64,000 nucleotides of DNA from contig JAXLUR010000003.1 of NCBI GenBank assembly GCA_046329435.1, forward strand, positions 558,001-622,000. Reading direction: 5' to 3'. Under the pieces are notes generated by a model that saw nothing but the letters and a program-made list of their open reading frames with translations, had not been told where the DNA came from and ran no database searches. Source of the stretch: M3007 sp046329435 (GTDB lineage: Bacteria; Bacteroidota; Bacteroidia; Chitinophagales; Saprospiraceae). Position numbers and translations under genes: made by a program. Shown here one piece after another: positions 23,422 through 32,531 of the stretch (positions are counted from its first letter, which is position 1; each line of letters begins with the position of its first letter).

Positions 23422-24906
23422 ATGCGAACCTTGCTTTCACTCTGCTTGTCCGCTTTCATCAGTGCAATGTTCATTGGCCCGCTTGCCGCTCAAAAGGTGG
23501 AGCGCAGGCTGTTTTATACCCTGCCGCCCAATGGCGAGCAGCCTTCTTTTCTCGAATTCGGCCAGATGGTCGCATTCGATGCCTATCCGGTCAATTGTTT
23601 TTACCTCGAAGAACCCGGCGGATATCGGGTTTTTCTGAACGGACGGGAAAAGGGGCTTTATCCCAAACACAAAAATTTCATCTACCCGGCCGTCGATGCA
23701 GCAGGCAACCGGATGATGTATGTCAAAAAAGACGGTAAAGACTGGGTGGAATTCAACGACAAACTGTACGGCCCGTTTGAACGCCTGAATAAGGCCGATC
23801 TGCGGAACGGCCATGCGGTGATCGAGTACAAAGACCCTCAGTCCGGCATTAACTTCGTGGACATCGACAGCGTGAACGTGTGGCGCTCCTCGCCGGGACA
23901 GTCCGGGATAGTCTTCGTTCGGGTCGATGAGGCCGGCAATATCATTCGGGAGACGGGAGATGAATTTATTTTGGGCTCTTCAACGATCTATTTCAATGAT
24001 TCGTTGATGTGTAGCGGCTGCGGAATCGGTTACAATCGCGCTGCCGGCAAACATTCCTTTGTATTGTACCGACATCAAAAAGACAAAGCACACTGGTATT
24101 TCCTGCACGACGGCCGCAGGAATGATCCTATCGATGCTTACTGGGTGCCGCAGATCGACACCTGTGACAACTTTGTACTTCCGCACGAGAAAGACGGCAA
24201 GGCGTATGTGATGGTCAACGAGCAGCGATTCGGTCCGATCAAGAGTATGCGTACCGTGTATTCATCAACCGGGCCGTTCGGCGTGGTCATGGAATACCAT
24301 GCGATGGACGACAGCGGCCGCAAGCGGCACCTGTACCTGAACGGCAAGGTTTCGGGTCCGTATGACTCGCTGGAAGTATTTCCCGGCGCCAACACGTACT
24401 ACTACGAGGCTGCCGGAAAACGTTTTTTGGCGAAAGACGAACAGGTGTTGGTTGAGTTGCCCCAGGGCGTGACGGTCTATTCCGTGCAGGGCGCCGGCAA
24501 TCATTCCGCAGTAGTGTTGAGCGATGGCAGCGTGTACCGCGACGGTGTTTTTCACCGCAAATACGCGGCCGTGGAAAACGCGGGCGTATTTGAAACGGGG
24601 CGGTATTACGTCGTTTTTCGCGATGAAAAAGACCGGGTGGTCGTCGAACTGGACGGCCGGCAAACCGTTTGTGGCCCCATGCCGCCCCACAGTTTTGCGC
24701 GCTATGGCGGCGGTATCGTGTTCAGCGCCGATCAACGCCATTTTTTAAAATACTCGAAAGATGCGGCATTTTGCTACATCGACGGCAGGCGGTACGAGTG
24801 CCCGGGCGACAAGGTTCGATTTTTCTACCTGCGCGCCGAAAATACTTTTGCCTGGCTGTCTGTCGAAGGCAACCAATACTACTGGAACGCCGTAAAACTC
24901 GATTAA
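23422..24906 (+). CDS. Secreted repeat protein, function unknown
   Basis: 494 residues with a signal peptide ending in AAQ. The mature protein is beta-rich with recurring short units such as GREKGLYP, NDKLYGPFE, EQRFGPIK, NGKVSGPYD and GRQTVCGPM, i.e. a G-x(3,4)-YGP-type repeat roughly every 60-70 residues, which suggests a beta-propeller. I do not recognise the family. It sits between the two O-acylation gene pairs in the exopolysaccharide region with short gaps (15 and 22 bp), so it is probably in the same transcript. Confidence 0.75.
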   Translation: MRTLLSLCLSAFISAMFIGPLAAQKVERRLFYTLPPNGEQPSFLEFGQMVAFDAYPVNCFYLEEPGGYRVFLNGREKGLYPKHKNFIYPAVDAAGNRMMYVKKDGKDWVEFNDKLYGPFERLNKADLRNGHAVIEYKDPQSGINFVDIDSVNVWRSSPGQSGIVFVRVDEAGNIIRETGDEFILGSSTIYFNDSLMCSGCGIGYNRAAGKHSFVLYRHQKDKAHWYFLHDGRRNDPIDAYWVPQIDTCDNFVLPHEKDGKAYVMVNEQRFGPIKSMRTVYSSTGPFGVVMEYHAMDDSGRKRHLYLNGKVSGPYDSLEVFPGANTYYYEAAGKRFLAKDEQVLVELPQGVTVYSVQGAGNHSAVVLSDGSVYRDGVFHRKYAAVENAGVFETGRYYVVFRDEKDRVVVELDGRQTVCGPMPPHSFARYGGGIVFSADQRHFLKYSKDAAFCYIDGRRYECPGDKVRFFYLRAENTFAWLSVEGNQYYWNAVKLD

Positions 24907-24928
24907 TCCACTCATCCCGACCCAACCG

Positions 24929-26380
24929 ATGGTATTCAACTCGATCACCTTTCTCGTTTTTTCGCTGGTCTTTTTTCCGCTCTACTTTGCACTGAAGGGC
25001 CGGCTGCGCCTGTGGTGGATACTGGGCATGAGTTACCTGTTTTACGGGTGGTGGGACTGGCGTTTTTTGAGCCTGATCGGGTTTTCAACGCTGATGGATT
25101 TTTATTTCGGGTCGGCCATTTCCGGCACCGAAGAACCGCGTCGCCGACGGATGTTTCTGGTGGCCAGCATGGTCATGAACCTGGGTTTTCTGGGTTTTTT
25201 CAAATACTTCAATTTTTTTATCGACTCCTTTTCCGCCCTGCTGAAAGGTTTCGGGCTGTCGGGGTCGCTGGGTACGCTGGAGATCATTCTGCCCGTCGGG
25301 ATTTCTTTTTACACCTTCCAGAGCATGTCGTACACCATCGACGTGTACCGGAAAGAAATCCCGATGGAGCGCGACCGCCTGAAATTTGCGGCTTTTATTG
25401 CGCTGTTCCCCCAGCTCGTAGCCGGCCCTATTGTGCGCGCCCGCGATCTGCTGCCGCAAATGAAGGAGGACAAGGTTTTTGAATGGAGCCGGTTTTACTC
25501 CGGTTTGGGGCGCATTTTGTGGGGGTTTTTCAAAAAAGTAGCCCTTGCAGATTCGCTCGCGCCGTTTGTCGAGCAGGTATTCAAGGCCCCCGACACTTTC
25601 GGATCGGCCCACCTGCTGATCGGGGTGGTGTTTTATTCATTCCAGATTTACTGCGATTTTTCAGGCTACTCCGACATTGCCATCGGGCTGGCGCGCATCA
25701 TGGGGTATGATTTCCCGGAAAACTTCCGCACGCCCTACTTCTCGCGCAGTTTTTCGGAGTTCTGGACGCGATGGCATATCTCGCTGTCGTCGTGGCTGCG
25801 CGACTACCTCTACATTCCGCTCGGCGGCAACCGCCACGGCAAATGGAACACGTACCGCAACAACATGCTCACCATGCTGCTGGGCGGTCTTTGGCACGGC
25901 GCCAACATGGCATTTGTTTTCTGGGGCTTTTTGCACGGCCTTTATCTCGTGGCGCAGCGGTGGGTCTCGCCGGCCTGGCGGGGCATTGCCAACACGTTTC
26001 GCCTGCCGCGCTGGCTGGATGCGGCGGTGTGCATGGCAACCGTGTACGTCCTGACCCTGCTGGCCTGGGTGTTTTTCCGCAGCGGCAGCATCGGGCTGGC
26101 TGGCGGCGACAGTTTTGGCACGGCGACGAAGGTGTTGAGCGGTATTTTCAGCGGCGAAGGTCTTTCCTGGGCAGCCGTGATCAATAAATTTCAGGCCCTC
26201 AAAGGGTTTCTGCTCATCGGCATCCTGCTCGGGGTGGAAGTGAGCAATTTCCGCTGGCGCTGGAATGTGCGGCAACTGCAGCAACCCGTGTTTCGCCTGG
26301 CGGCATTTGTAGTGCTGCTCTGGCTGATCGCCTTGTTCGGCACTTTCGGCGGCAATGCATTTATTTACTTTCAATTCTGA
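24929..26380 (+). CDS. MBOAT family O-acyltransferase (AlgI-like)
   Basis: 483 residues with about eleven membrane segments. It has the bacterial MBOAT landmarks: MVFNSITFLVF start, LPVGISFYTFQSMSYTIDVYR, FPQLVAGPIVRA, FSGYSDIAIGLARIMGYDFPENF, FSEFWTRWHISLSSWLRDYLYIPLGGNR (read as two adjacent blocks) and LLGGLWHGANMAF with the catalytic histidine near residue 322. AlgI-type proteins pass acetyl groups to periplasmic partners for polysaccharide O-acetylation. The next gene, 4 bp later, is the likely partner. Confidence 0.95.
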   Translation: MVFNSITFLVFSLVFFPLYFALKGRLRLWWILGMSYLFYGWWDWRFLSLIGFSTLMDFYFGSAISGTEEPRRRRMFLVASMVMNLGFLGFFKYFNFFIDSFSALLKGFGLSGSLGTLEIILPVGISFYTFQSMSYTIDVYRKEIPMERDRLKFAAFIALFPQLVAGPIVRARDLLPQMKEDKVFEWSRFYSGLGRILWGFFKKVALADSLAPFVEQVFKAPDTFGSAHLLIGVVFYSFQIYCDFSGYSDIAIGLARIMGYDFPENFRTPYFSRSFSEFWTRWHISLSSWLRDYLYIPLGGNRHGKWNTYRNNMLTMLLGGLWHGANMAFVFWGFLHGLYLVAQRWVSPAWRGIANTFRLPRWLDAAVCMATVYVLTLLAWVFFRSGSIGLAGGDSFGTATKVLSGIFSGEGLSWAAVINKFQALKGFLLIGILLGVEVSNFRWRWNVRQLQQPVFRLAAFVVLLWLIALFGTFGGNAFIYFQF

Positions 26381-26384
26381 GCCG

Positions 26385-27245
26385 ATGAAACACACGATCT
26401 GGTTTTTGGCCTTTTTCCTCGTCCTGTTTGCCGGCGACCGCCTTGGCGGCGCCTGGATGCAAAAGCAGACCGACGACAGCCAGTTCCGTTATTCGCGGCT
26501 GTACGACGCACGGGCGGGCGCCGATATCTTGCTGCTGGGCAACTCGAGGGGGCTGGCTTTTTACCAACCACGGATCGAAGCGATCACCGGCCTTTCCACT
26601 TTCAACCTGAGTTACAACGGCCTGCCGATGGACCTCGGGAAAGTGCTGACGCTCGACTACCTCGACCGGTACCCGGCGCCCGGCACGCTCGTGATCGATA
26701 TTACGGCCTGCGATCGGCCGAACAAGTCGCTCATCACCGGTTTTTTGCCCTACACGGCGCATTCGCAGCGGCTCGACACCCTGATTCACCGGGCCGATAC
26801 CAGCGCCTGGTACGGCGCGCGGGTGTCGGCGCTGTTTCGTTTCAACAATGAAGTATTTCAGCGCGCACTCTACTACCGCAATCGCAGCGATGCCGACTGG
26901 CTGCTCGACCGCGTGATTGCGCCGCAACTGCTTGCCAATGTGGCTCAGGAGCATTACGACCTGGATATCAGCGATTACCTGTTGAGTCAGCTGGCGGAAA
27001 CCGTGGCCGCCGCGCAAGCCAAAGGGGTGAGGGTGCAGCTCGTGATCGGGCCCTATTGCCCGGGTTTCAGGGTACTCAACCTGGATACACTGAAAACTGC
27101 GGCGGAACAAATCACCGGCCTGACCGTGCACGACTACCGGGCCGCGCTCACCGATCCGGGCTTGTTCGGCGATTTTATGCACCCCAATCGGAAAGGGGCG
27201 TTCGCCTACCTCGATTTATTGAAAAAAGATGGCGTATTGCCCTGA
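26385..27245 (+). CDS. SGNH-like partner of MBOAT acyltransferase
   Basis: 286 residues from the ATG at 26385, chosen because a signal anchor follows directly (TIWFLAFFLVLFAGDRL). The serine motif LLLGNSRGLAF replaces GDS with GNS, and the C-terminal HPNRKGAFAY supplies the histidine; this resembles AlgJ/AlgX/DUF1574-type proteins encoded beside MBOAT genes. It probably accepts acetyl groups from the MBOAT protein and transfers them to the exported polysaccharide. It closes the exopolysaccharide region and converges on hpt with only 3 bp between. Confidence 0.82.
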   Translation: MKHTIWFLAFFLVLFAGDRLGGAWMQKQTDDSQFRYSRLYDARAGADILLLGNSRGLAFYQPRIEAITGLSTFNLSYNGLPMDLGKVLTLDYLDRYPAPGTLVIDITACDRPNKSLITGFLPYTAHSQRLDTLIHRADTSAWYGARVSALFRFNNEVFQRALYYRNRSDADWLLDRVIAPQLLANVAQEHYDLDISDYLLSQLAETVAAAQAKGVRVQLVIGPYCPGFRVLNLDTLKTAAEQITGLTVHDYRAALTDPGLFGDFMHPNRKGAFAYLDLLKKDGVLP

Positions 27246-27248
27246 TGG

Positions 27249-27791
27249 TCAAGTGTTTGCCAATTGGTAAATGGCCGGAAGATTGCGCCCCAGCCCTTCG
27301 TAGTCGAGGCCATAGCCGACCACAAATTTGTTCTCGATTTCAAATCCAACCAGGTCAAGCGGTACGGGGAAGGTGCTTGCTTCGGGTTTGTGCAGCAGGG
27401 TCACTACCTTGACCGATTCGGGCTGTTCGAGCCGGAGTTGTTCCATGAAAAAATGCAGGGTGCGACCCGTGTCCACGATGTCTTCCACGATCACGATGGG
27501 GCGGCCAGCCAGGTCCATTTCCAGCCCGATGATCGACTGCACCTGCCCGCTCGACTGGGTGCCAGCGTAAGAGCGGAGTTTGACGAAAGCAATTTCACAA
27601 TCGCCTTCGAAATGGCGAATCAGGTCGGCAGCAAACATAAACGCCCCGCTCAGGATGCTGATAAACAAGGGATTGCGCCCGACGTACTGTTCCGACAGCG
27701 TTGCGCCCAGCTGGCGCACCCGGGTTTGGATGTCGTTTTCGGAGAGGTAAGGCTCAAATTCCAGGTCGTGGAGCCGGATGCGGGTGTTCAT
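27249..27791 (-). CDS. hpt: Hypoxanthine phosphoribosyltransferase
   Basis: 180 residues of normal length. The PRPP-binding loop IVIVEDIVDTGRTL, the early ISILSGAFMFAADLI and VKLRSYAGT (flexible loop) and the late KPDLVGFEIENKFVVGYGLDYE-like end are all as in bacterial HPRT (purine salvage, hypoxanthine or guanine plus PRPP to the nucleotide). Here the KPD position reads PLDLVGFEI. It is a single gene, divergent from rnhB. Confidence 0.95.
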   Translation of the reverse strand: MNTRIRLHDLEFEPYLSENDIQTRVRQLGATLSEQYVGRNPLFISILSGAFMFAADLIRHFEGDCEIAFVKLRSYAGTQSSGQVQSIIGLEMDLAGRPIVIVEDIVDTGRTLHFFMEQLRLEQPESVKVVTLLHKPEASTFPVPLDLVGFEIENKFVVGYGLDYEGLGRNLPAIYQLANT

Positions 27792-27901
27792 GCGACAAAG
27801 ATGATGCGGTTTTGAGGAAGTGCGAAGGGGCCGGGGCGTTTTTTGAGACAGGTGTCTTCATCCCGCATCGAAATTGCCCAAATCACCGCATCTTCGGCGC
27901 A

Positions 27902-27909
27902 TAATTTTG
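27902..27909 (+). promoter_or_regulatory. Bacteroidota -7 box for rnhB (TAATTTTG)
   Basis: Perfect match to TAnnTTTG, 7 bp before the rnhB ATG, implying a nearly leaderless transcript. A TTG that could serve as -33 element lies about 25 bp upstream, somewhat far. Confidence 0.6.
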
Positions 27910-27916
27910 AAAATCC

Positions 27917-28519
27917 ATGTTGCTTTCCTGTCATCAAGCCGGGCGGCTGGAAGCCGGATGCGACGAAGCCGGGCGGGGATGCCTGGCGGGGCCGGTATTC
28001 GCCGCCGCGGTGATCCTGCCGGCCGATTTTTTTCACCCCTGGCTCAACGACTCCAAACAACTCACTGAAAAACAGCGGGATACACTGAGGGCCGTCATTG
28101 AGCAGGAAGCCGTAGCCTGGGCGGTAGCGCAGCTCGACGCGGGGGAGATCGACCGCCTGAACATCCTGAAAGCATCGCTCACAGCCATGCACCATGCGCT
28201 CGACGCGCTGAGCATCCGACCCGAATTTATCCTTGTTGACGGCAATCGTTTTTTGCCCTATCGCGACACGCCCCATGCCTGCGTGATCAAAGGCGACGGC
28301 ATTTACGCGGCCATTGCCGCGGCGTCGGTGCTGGCCAAAACCCATCGCGATGCGCACATGTTGGCGCTCGATGCGCAATATCCGGGTTACGACTGGCGCG
28401 GCAACAAGGGCTACCCGACCCGGGCGCACCGCGAGGCAATACGCAGGCTGGGCGCGACGCCCGTACACCGGCGTTCGTTCCAGTTGTTGCCGCCCGGCGA
28501 GCAGCTGGAGTTGTTCTGA
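27917..28519 (+). CDS. rnhB: Ribonuclease HII
   Basis: 200 residues. The first catalytic pair is in GCDEAGRGCLAGPV (D16, E17), followed by LNDSKQL, VDGNRF (third acid) and YAAIAAASVLAKTHRD (fourth acid). It removes RNA from RNA/DNA hybrids and single ribonucleotides. The start is supported by the -7 box just upstream. Confidence 0.96.
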   Translation: MLLSCHQAGRLEAGCDEAGRGCLAGPVFAAAVILPADFFHPWLNDSKQLTEKQRDTLRAVIEQEAVAWAVAQLDAGEIDRLNILKASLTAMHHALDALSIRPEFILVDGNRFLPYRDTPHACVIKGDGIYAAIAAASVLAKTHRDAHMLALDAQYPGYDWRGNKGYPTRAHREAIRRLGATPVHRRSFQLLPPGEQLELF

Positions 28520-28557
28520 AAAGGGGCGATTGAAATCACAACACGGCCCGGAGGCGC

Positions 28558-28920
28558 TCAGGCCCCGTTGTTGCGCACCAGCCGGTTGTTCTCGTCGGGG
28601 AAAACAGCGATCGGCCGGAAGTTTTTGGCCTCATCTGGGGTCATCAGCGCATAGGAAATAATAATCACCACATCGCCTACCTGCACCATGCGCGCGGCCG
28701 CGCCGTTGAGGCAAATGACGCCGCTGCCGCGTTCGCCGCGGATGGCGTAGGTCTCCAGCCGGGCGCCGTTGTTGTTGTTGACGATCTGAACTTTCTCCCC
28801 TTCCAGGATGTTGGCGGCCTCCAGCAACTCCTCGTCGATGGTGATACTTCCGATGTAGTTCAGATCGGCCTGCGTGACCCGCACGCGGTGTATTTTGCTT
28901 TTAAAAACTTCGATCAGCAT
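28558..28920 (-). CDS. panD: Aspartate 1-decarboxylase
   Basis: 120 residues from the ATG at 28920 (MLIEVFKSKIHR). The self-cleavage site Gly24-Ser25 in YIGSITIDE, which yields the pyruvoyl cofactor, is at its usual place, as are Y22 region residues, R54-region RGERGSG and the ICLNGAAARM block. It makes beta-alanine for pantothenate and coenzyme A. A -7 box lies 63 bp upstream. Confidence 0.96.
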   Translation of the reverse strand: MLIEVFKSKIHRVRVTQADLNYIGSITIDEELLEAANILEGEKVQIVNNNNGARLETYAIRGERGSGVICLNGAAARMVQVGDVVIIISYALMTPDEAKNFRPIAVFPDENNRLVRNNGA

Positions 28921-28982
28921 GTTGGGTGCTTTGCCTTCGGCAAAAATGAGTTGGTATAACAGCCGAAGGTCTTTCCGGGTTG

Positions 28983-28990
28983 CAAAAGTA
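28983..28990 (-). promoter_or_regulatory. Bacteroidota promoter for panD (TACTTTTG)
   Basis: On the minus strand TACTTTTG matches TAnnTTTG exactly, and a TTTG about 20 bp further upstream (plus 29011-29014) fits the -33 element. It precedes the panD start by 62 bp. Confidence 0.65.
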
Positions 28991-29086
28991 GGCGGCTTGC
29001 CCGACCCGGCCAAAGGAAAGTTAGGTTTGGCAATTTTGTACGCTCCCGGCCGTTTAGAGGCCGTTAGTTCACCAAATCCGACCGTT

Positions 29087-30079
29087 ATGAAAAAACTCTT
29101 ATTTCTCCCCGGCCTCCTTTTGGCCTGCCTGCCGCCCCTTTTTACCCAGGTTATGGGCAATTACGGCGTACAGCAAAACACCTACCAGAACGTCAGGGTT
29201 GACGCCCGTTTTCGCGCCGTGCCGCGTTCGGCCACCTTTGTCGGCGACAATGTTCTGGAAATCAATATCAATGCCCTGTCGAACCAGAAAGCGTCGTCGT
29301 ACACCGCCATTTTCAACATTGTGCAAACCGGCAAAACGGCCGACGAAACCAACAGCCTGCTCAATGCCCGCCTCGATCCGTTCCTCGCCGAATTGAAAAA
29401 CATGGGTATTCCCGCCTCCGACGTGTACGTGGACATGGTCAATTTCCTGCCGAGGTACGAATACGACGTGAGCAAAAAACTGTTTTCCAAAAAAACCTAC
29501 ACGGAAATCCCCAAAGGTTTCGAGATGCAGAAAAACGTGCACATCCGCTACACCAACCCCGCCCTGCTCGACCGCATCGTAACCGCCGCAGCCCGACAGG
29601 AAATTTACGATATCGTCAAGGTCGACTACTTTGTGGATGAGCCGCAGAAGGTGTATGCCCAGCTCCGCGAAAGCACCTTTCAGTACCTCAAACAAATTGA
29701 AAACCAGTACAAAACCATTGGGGTGCGGCTCGATTCTGCCTATATCATCACGGCTGAAAATGCCTGGGTAGCCTATCCGATCAACCGTTATGAGAGTTAC
29801 CAGGCTTTCAGCGGGCAAAAACTTGATCAGGATGAAAAGTCGGGGTCGGTAGTCAACAACGCCGACAAGCCCATCTCCCGTTTTTACAATGCCGTGCCGG
29901 CCAACGACTACGACATTGTCATCAACCCCGAAATTCTGGAGCCGGCCGTGCAGTTTTCCTACAACATCATCGTGCGTTTCACCCTGCCCGAACGGCATCC
30001 GGTGGAAAAGACCACGGTCCGGAAGGAATTTATCATGGTCACACCGGCCGGGGAGGTCAAGACCCTCAAGGTAGAATAG
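29087..30079 (+). CDS. SIMPL domain (DUF541) secreted protein
   Basis: 330 residues from the ATG at 29087 with a signal peptide (LLFLPGLLLACLPPLF). The pattern INALSNQKASSYTAIFNIVQTGKTADETNSLL... , then a second strand/helix repeat (ASDVYVDMVNFLPRYEYD; KGFEMQKNVHIRY) and a C-terminal IIVRFTLP fits the SIMPL/DUF541 oligomeric periplasmic family. Some members are surface or stress-related, but no common reaction is known. It is divergent from panD with 166 bp between starts. Confidence 0.7.
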   Translation: MKKLLFLPGLLLACLPPLFTQVMGNYGVQQNTYQNVRVDARFRAVPRSATFVGDNVLEININALSNQKASSYTAIFNIVQTGKTADETNSLLNARLDPFLAELKNMGIPASDVYVDMVNFLPRYEYDVSKKLFSKKTYTEIPKGFEMQKNVHIRYTNPALLDRIVTAAARQEIYDIVKVDYFVDEPQKVYAQLRESTFQYLKQIENQYKTIGVRLDSAYIITAENAWVAYPINRYESYQAFSGQKLDQDEKSGSVVNNADKPISRFYNAVPANDYDIVINPEILEPAVQFSYNIIVRFTLPERHPVEKTTVRKEFIMVTPAGEVKTLKVE

Positions 30080-30131
30080 TCGCCGGAAAGGCAAAGTTTG
30101 GCGCAGCCCTTCCGATGTCGCGAAAAAAGCG

Positions 30132-30139
30132 TAATTTTG
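30132..30139 (+). promoter_or_regulatory. Bacteroidota -7 box upstream of asnS (TAATTTTG)
   Basis: Perfect TAnnTTTG match, 76 bp before the asnS ATG, leaving a leader of about 70 nt. Confidence 0.6.
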
Positions 30140-30215
30140 CGCCCTCTTTTGACGAGGAGCGGAGGTTTGGGCCCGGAAACGGCCCCTTCCGCCCCTCCAA
30201 TTTTCAACCACGATC

Positions 30216-31664
30216 ATGTCGCGCACGAAAATCGCCGAATTGCTCCGCACCGAACCCACGGGAACCGAGGTGCTCGTTAAAGGCTGGGTAAAAGCCTTCC
30301 GCAACAACCAGTTTATCGCCCTCAACGACGGCTCCTGCGCCGCCAATATCCAGGTGGTCGTCGATCATGAAAACACCGATCCCGCCCTGCTCGACCGCAT
30401 CAAGTTCGGCGCGGCCATCGGCGCGCGCGGCCTGTTGGTCGAGTCGCAGGGCAAAGGCCAGAAAGTGGAACTGAAAGCAGCCGAGATCATCATTTACGGC
30501 GATTGCAACCCGGAAGAATATCCCCTCCAGCCCAAAAAGCAGACGCTGGAATACCTGCGCGAGATTGCCCACTTGCGTTTCCGCACCAATACCTTCGGGG
30601 CCGTGTTCCGCGTGCGCCATGCCCTGGCCTACGCCGTGCACAAGTTCTTCAACGACAGAGGATTTTACTATCTCCATACGCCCGTCATCACGGCCAGCGA
30701 CGCCGAGGGCGCGGGTGAAATGTTCCGCGTCACCACGCTCGACCTCGACAAGCTGCCCCGCACCGAAAGCGGCGCAATCGACTTCGACCAGGATTTCTTC
30801 CGCCGTTCCACCAACCTCACGGTCTCCGGCCAGCTCGAAGCCGAACTGGGCGCCATGGCGCTCGGCGAAGTGTACACCTTCGGCCCCACTTTCCGCGCCG
30901 AAAACTCCAACACCACCCGCCACCTTGCCGAGTTCTGGATGATCGAGCCGGAGGTCGCATTCAACGACCTCAACGACAACATGGACCTGGCCGAAGACAT
31001 GCTCCGCTACGTCATCGGCTACGCCCTCGAACACTGCGCCGACGACCTGAAAATTCTGGAAGAACGCCTCATCGAGGAAGAAAAGAGCAAGCCGCAGGAC
31101 CAGCGTTCCGACATGGCGCTGACCGAAAAACTGCGCTTCGTCATCGACAACCGCTTCGAACGCCTCACCTACACCGAAGCCATCGATATCCTGAAAAATT
31201 CCAACCCGAACAAAAAGGGCAAGTTTCAGTTCCCCGTGGAAGGCTGGGGCACCGACCTCCAGAGCGAGCACGAACGCTATCTCGTGGAAAAACATTTCAA
31301 AAAACCGGTCATCCTGACCAATTATCCGGCGGCTATCAAGGCCTTTTACATGCGACAGGACGAACCGAAAGAAGGCGTGCCCGGCCCCACCGTTTCGGCG
31401 ATGGACATCCTCTTCCCCGGCATCGGCGAAATCGTGGGCGGCTCGCAACGCGAGGAACGCCTCGAGCGCCTCGTACGGCGCATGCACGACATGCATATTC
31501 CCGAAGCCGAACTCTACTGGTACCTCGACACCCGGCGCTTCGGCAGCTGCCCCCATGCCGGCTTCGGCCTCGGTTTCGAACGCCTCGTGTTGTTCGTTAC
31601 CGGCATGACCAATATCCGCGATGTGATCGCCTTCCCGCGCTACCCGGGCAATGCCGAGTTTTGA
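30216..31664 (+). CDS. asnS: Asparaginyl-tRNA synthetase
   Basis: 482 residues. An OB-fold anticodon-binding domain (VLVKGWVKAFRNNQFIALNDGS) is followed by the class II core: motif 1 around FFNDRGFYYLHTPVITASDAEGAGEMF, motif 2 FGPTFRAENSNTTRHLAEFWMIEPE, motif 3 GFGLGFERLVLFVTGM. The insertion before motif 3 and the ending NIRDVIAFPRYPGNAEF are characteristic of AsnRS rather than AspRS. It charges tRNA-Asn. Confidence 0.98.
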   Translation: MSRTKIAELLRTEPTGTEVLVKGWVKAFRNNQFIALNDGSCAANIQVVVDHENTDPALLDRIKFGAAIGARGLLVESQGKGQKVELKAAEIIIYGDCNPEEYPLQPKKQTLEYLREIAHLRFRTNTFGAVFRVRHALAYAVHKFFNDRGFYYLHTPVITASDAEGAGEMFRVTTLDLDKLPRTESGAIDFDQDFFRRSTNLTVSGQLEAELGAMALGEVYTFGPTFRAENSNTTRHLAEFWMIEPEVAFNDLNDNMDLAEDMLRYVIGYALEHCADDLKILEERLIEEEKSKPQDQRSDMALTEKLRFVIDNRFERLTYTEAIDILKNSNPNKKGKFQFPVEGWGTDLQSEHERYLVEKHFKKPVILTNYPAAIKAFYMRQDEPKEGVPGPTVSAMDILFPGIGEIVGGSQREERLERLVRRMHDMHIPEAELYWYLDTRRFGSCPHAGFGLGFERLVLFVTGMTNIRDVIAFPRYPGNAEF

Positions 31665-32021
31665 TGCCCAAAACAGGCAGCCGACCCGAAGATGACGTTA
31701 AGATGACACGAAGGGGGAATTTTTTTTCGCGAAAAAAGTGACGAAAACGCCCCAAAACACGTCAAAATGGGCTCTTTTCAGGGGATAAAAAAAACTTTTT
31801 TGGCCTCCCCCCTTGCGCACAGGGTTAAGAGAATCTTAAATTGCGTTGTTTTTCAAACGTTTTAATCCATCCATGGACATTCGCGAGCGGCAATTTCCAT
31901 CCACTTTGCCGCCTGTTATTGTTGCAACACAACTGATGCTCCACACCAGGTTTTAATCCTTCTAAAAAATCCCGAATTCCCCAGTTTACAGAAGGTAAAA
32001 GCTTGATCAACCCGCAGTCAG
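31665..32021. other. 357-bp intergenic region, no gene seen
   Basis: AT-rich stretches with poly-T and poly-A runs (31718-31800) follow asnS and could end its transcription. The rest has no clear hairpin, promoter box or credible protein frame; a 61-codon frame on the minus strand has no family-like features. Confidence 0.5.
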
Positions 32022-32450
32022 ATGTCTAATTACACCTTGCGAATGAGTGATTTACACACCAACCTGACTTTACCGTCCGACCCTAAAAACGTTGAAAAAG
32101 TTGAGCCGTTTGTTGACGAGGTAGTTTCCCGCTACGGGCTTTCGCCCGATATGCACGGCAGCATCCTCGTCAGCCTGACCGAAGCCGTCACCAACGCCAT
32201 CCTGCATGGCAACAGCTGCGACCGGAGCAAAGTGGTCAATATTTCGCTCCGCCGCCAGAAAGACGCGCTCTCGATCTCCGTCTCTGACGAAGGCCCGGGA
32301 TTCAATCCCTGCGACGTGCCCGACCCCACTGCCCCCGATTGTCTGGAAAGATGCGGCGGCCGTGGCCTCTACCTGATGCGGCAACTGAGCGACGACTGTC
32401 GCTTCACCCGCGGCGGTAGCACGGTGGAAATGCGGTTCAAATTGGGTTAA
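32022..32450 (+). CDS. RsbW-like anti-sigma factor / histidine kinase-like ATPase
   Basis: 142 residues forming only a GHKL ATPase domain: N box SLTEAVTNAILHGNSCD, G1 box VSDEGPGFNP, and G2-like CGGRGLYLMRQL. This is the layout of RsbW/SpoIIAB serine kinases that hold sigma factors and phosphorylate anti-sigma-factor antagonists. In Bacteroidota such genes occur without SigB, so the target may be another regulator or the protein may only act as a partner-switching kinase. No antagonist (STAS) gene is visible next to it. Confidence 0.85.
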   Translation: MSNYTLRMSDLHTNLTLPSDPKNVEKVEPFVDEVVSRYGLSPDMHGSILVSLTEAVTNAILHGNSCDRSKVVNISLRRQKDALSISVSDEGPGFNPCDVPDPTAPDCLERCGGRGLYLMRQLSDDCRFTRGGSTVEMRFKLG

Positions 32451-32519
32451 TTAACATGTTTTTTCTTTCCCGGCGCAGCCGGCAGCAACGACGGGGTGGT
32501 TTTCAAACCGCCCCGTCGT

Positions 32520-32527
32520 TATTTTTG
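32520..32527 (+). promoter_or_regulatory. Bacteroidota -7 box for ybeY (TATTTTTG)
   Basis: Perfect TAnnTTTG match 4 bp before the ybeY ATG, suggesting a very short leader. It supports the ATG at 32532 over the upstream in-frame GTG/TTG codons. Confidence 0.6.
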
Positions 32528-32531
32528 CGCC

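Noticed and set aside
31825..32010. A 61-codon minus-strand frame in the asnS-RsbW gap
   Set aside because: No family features and no promoter; the region looks like leader DNA.
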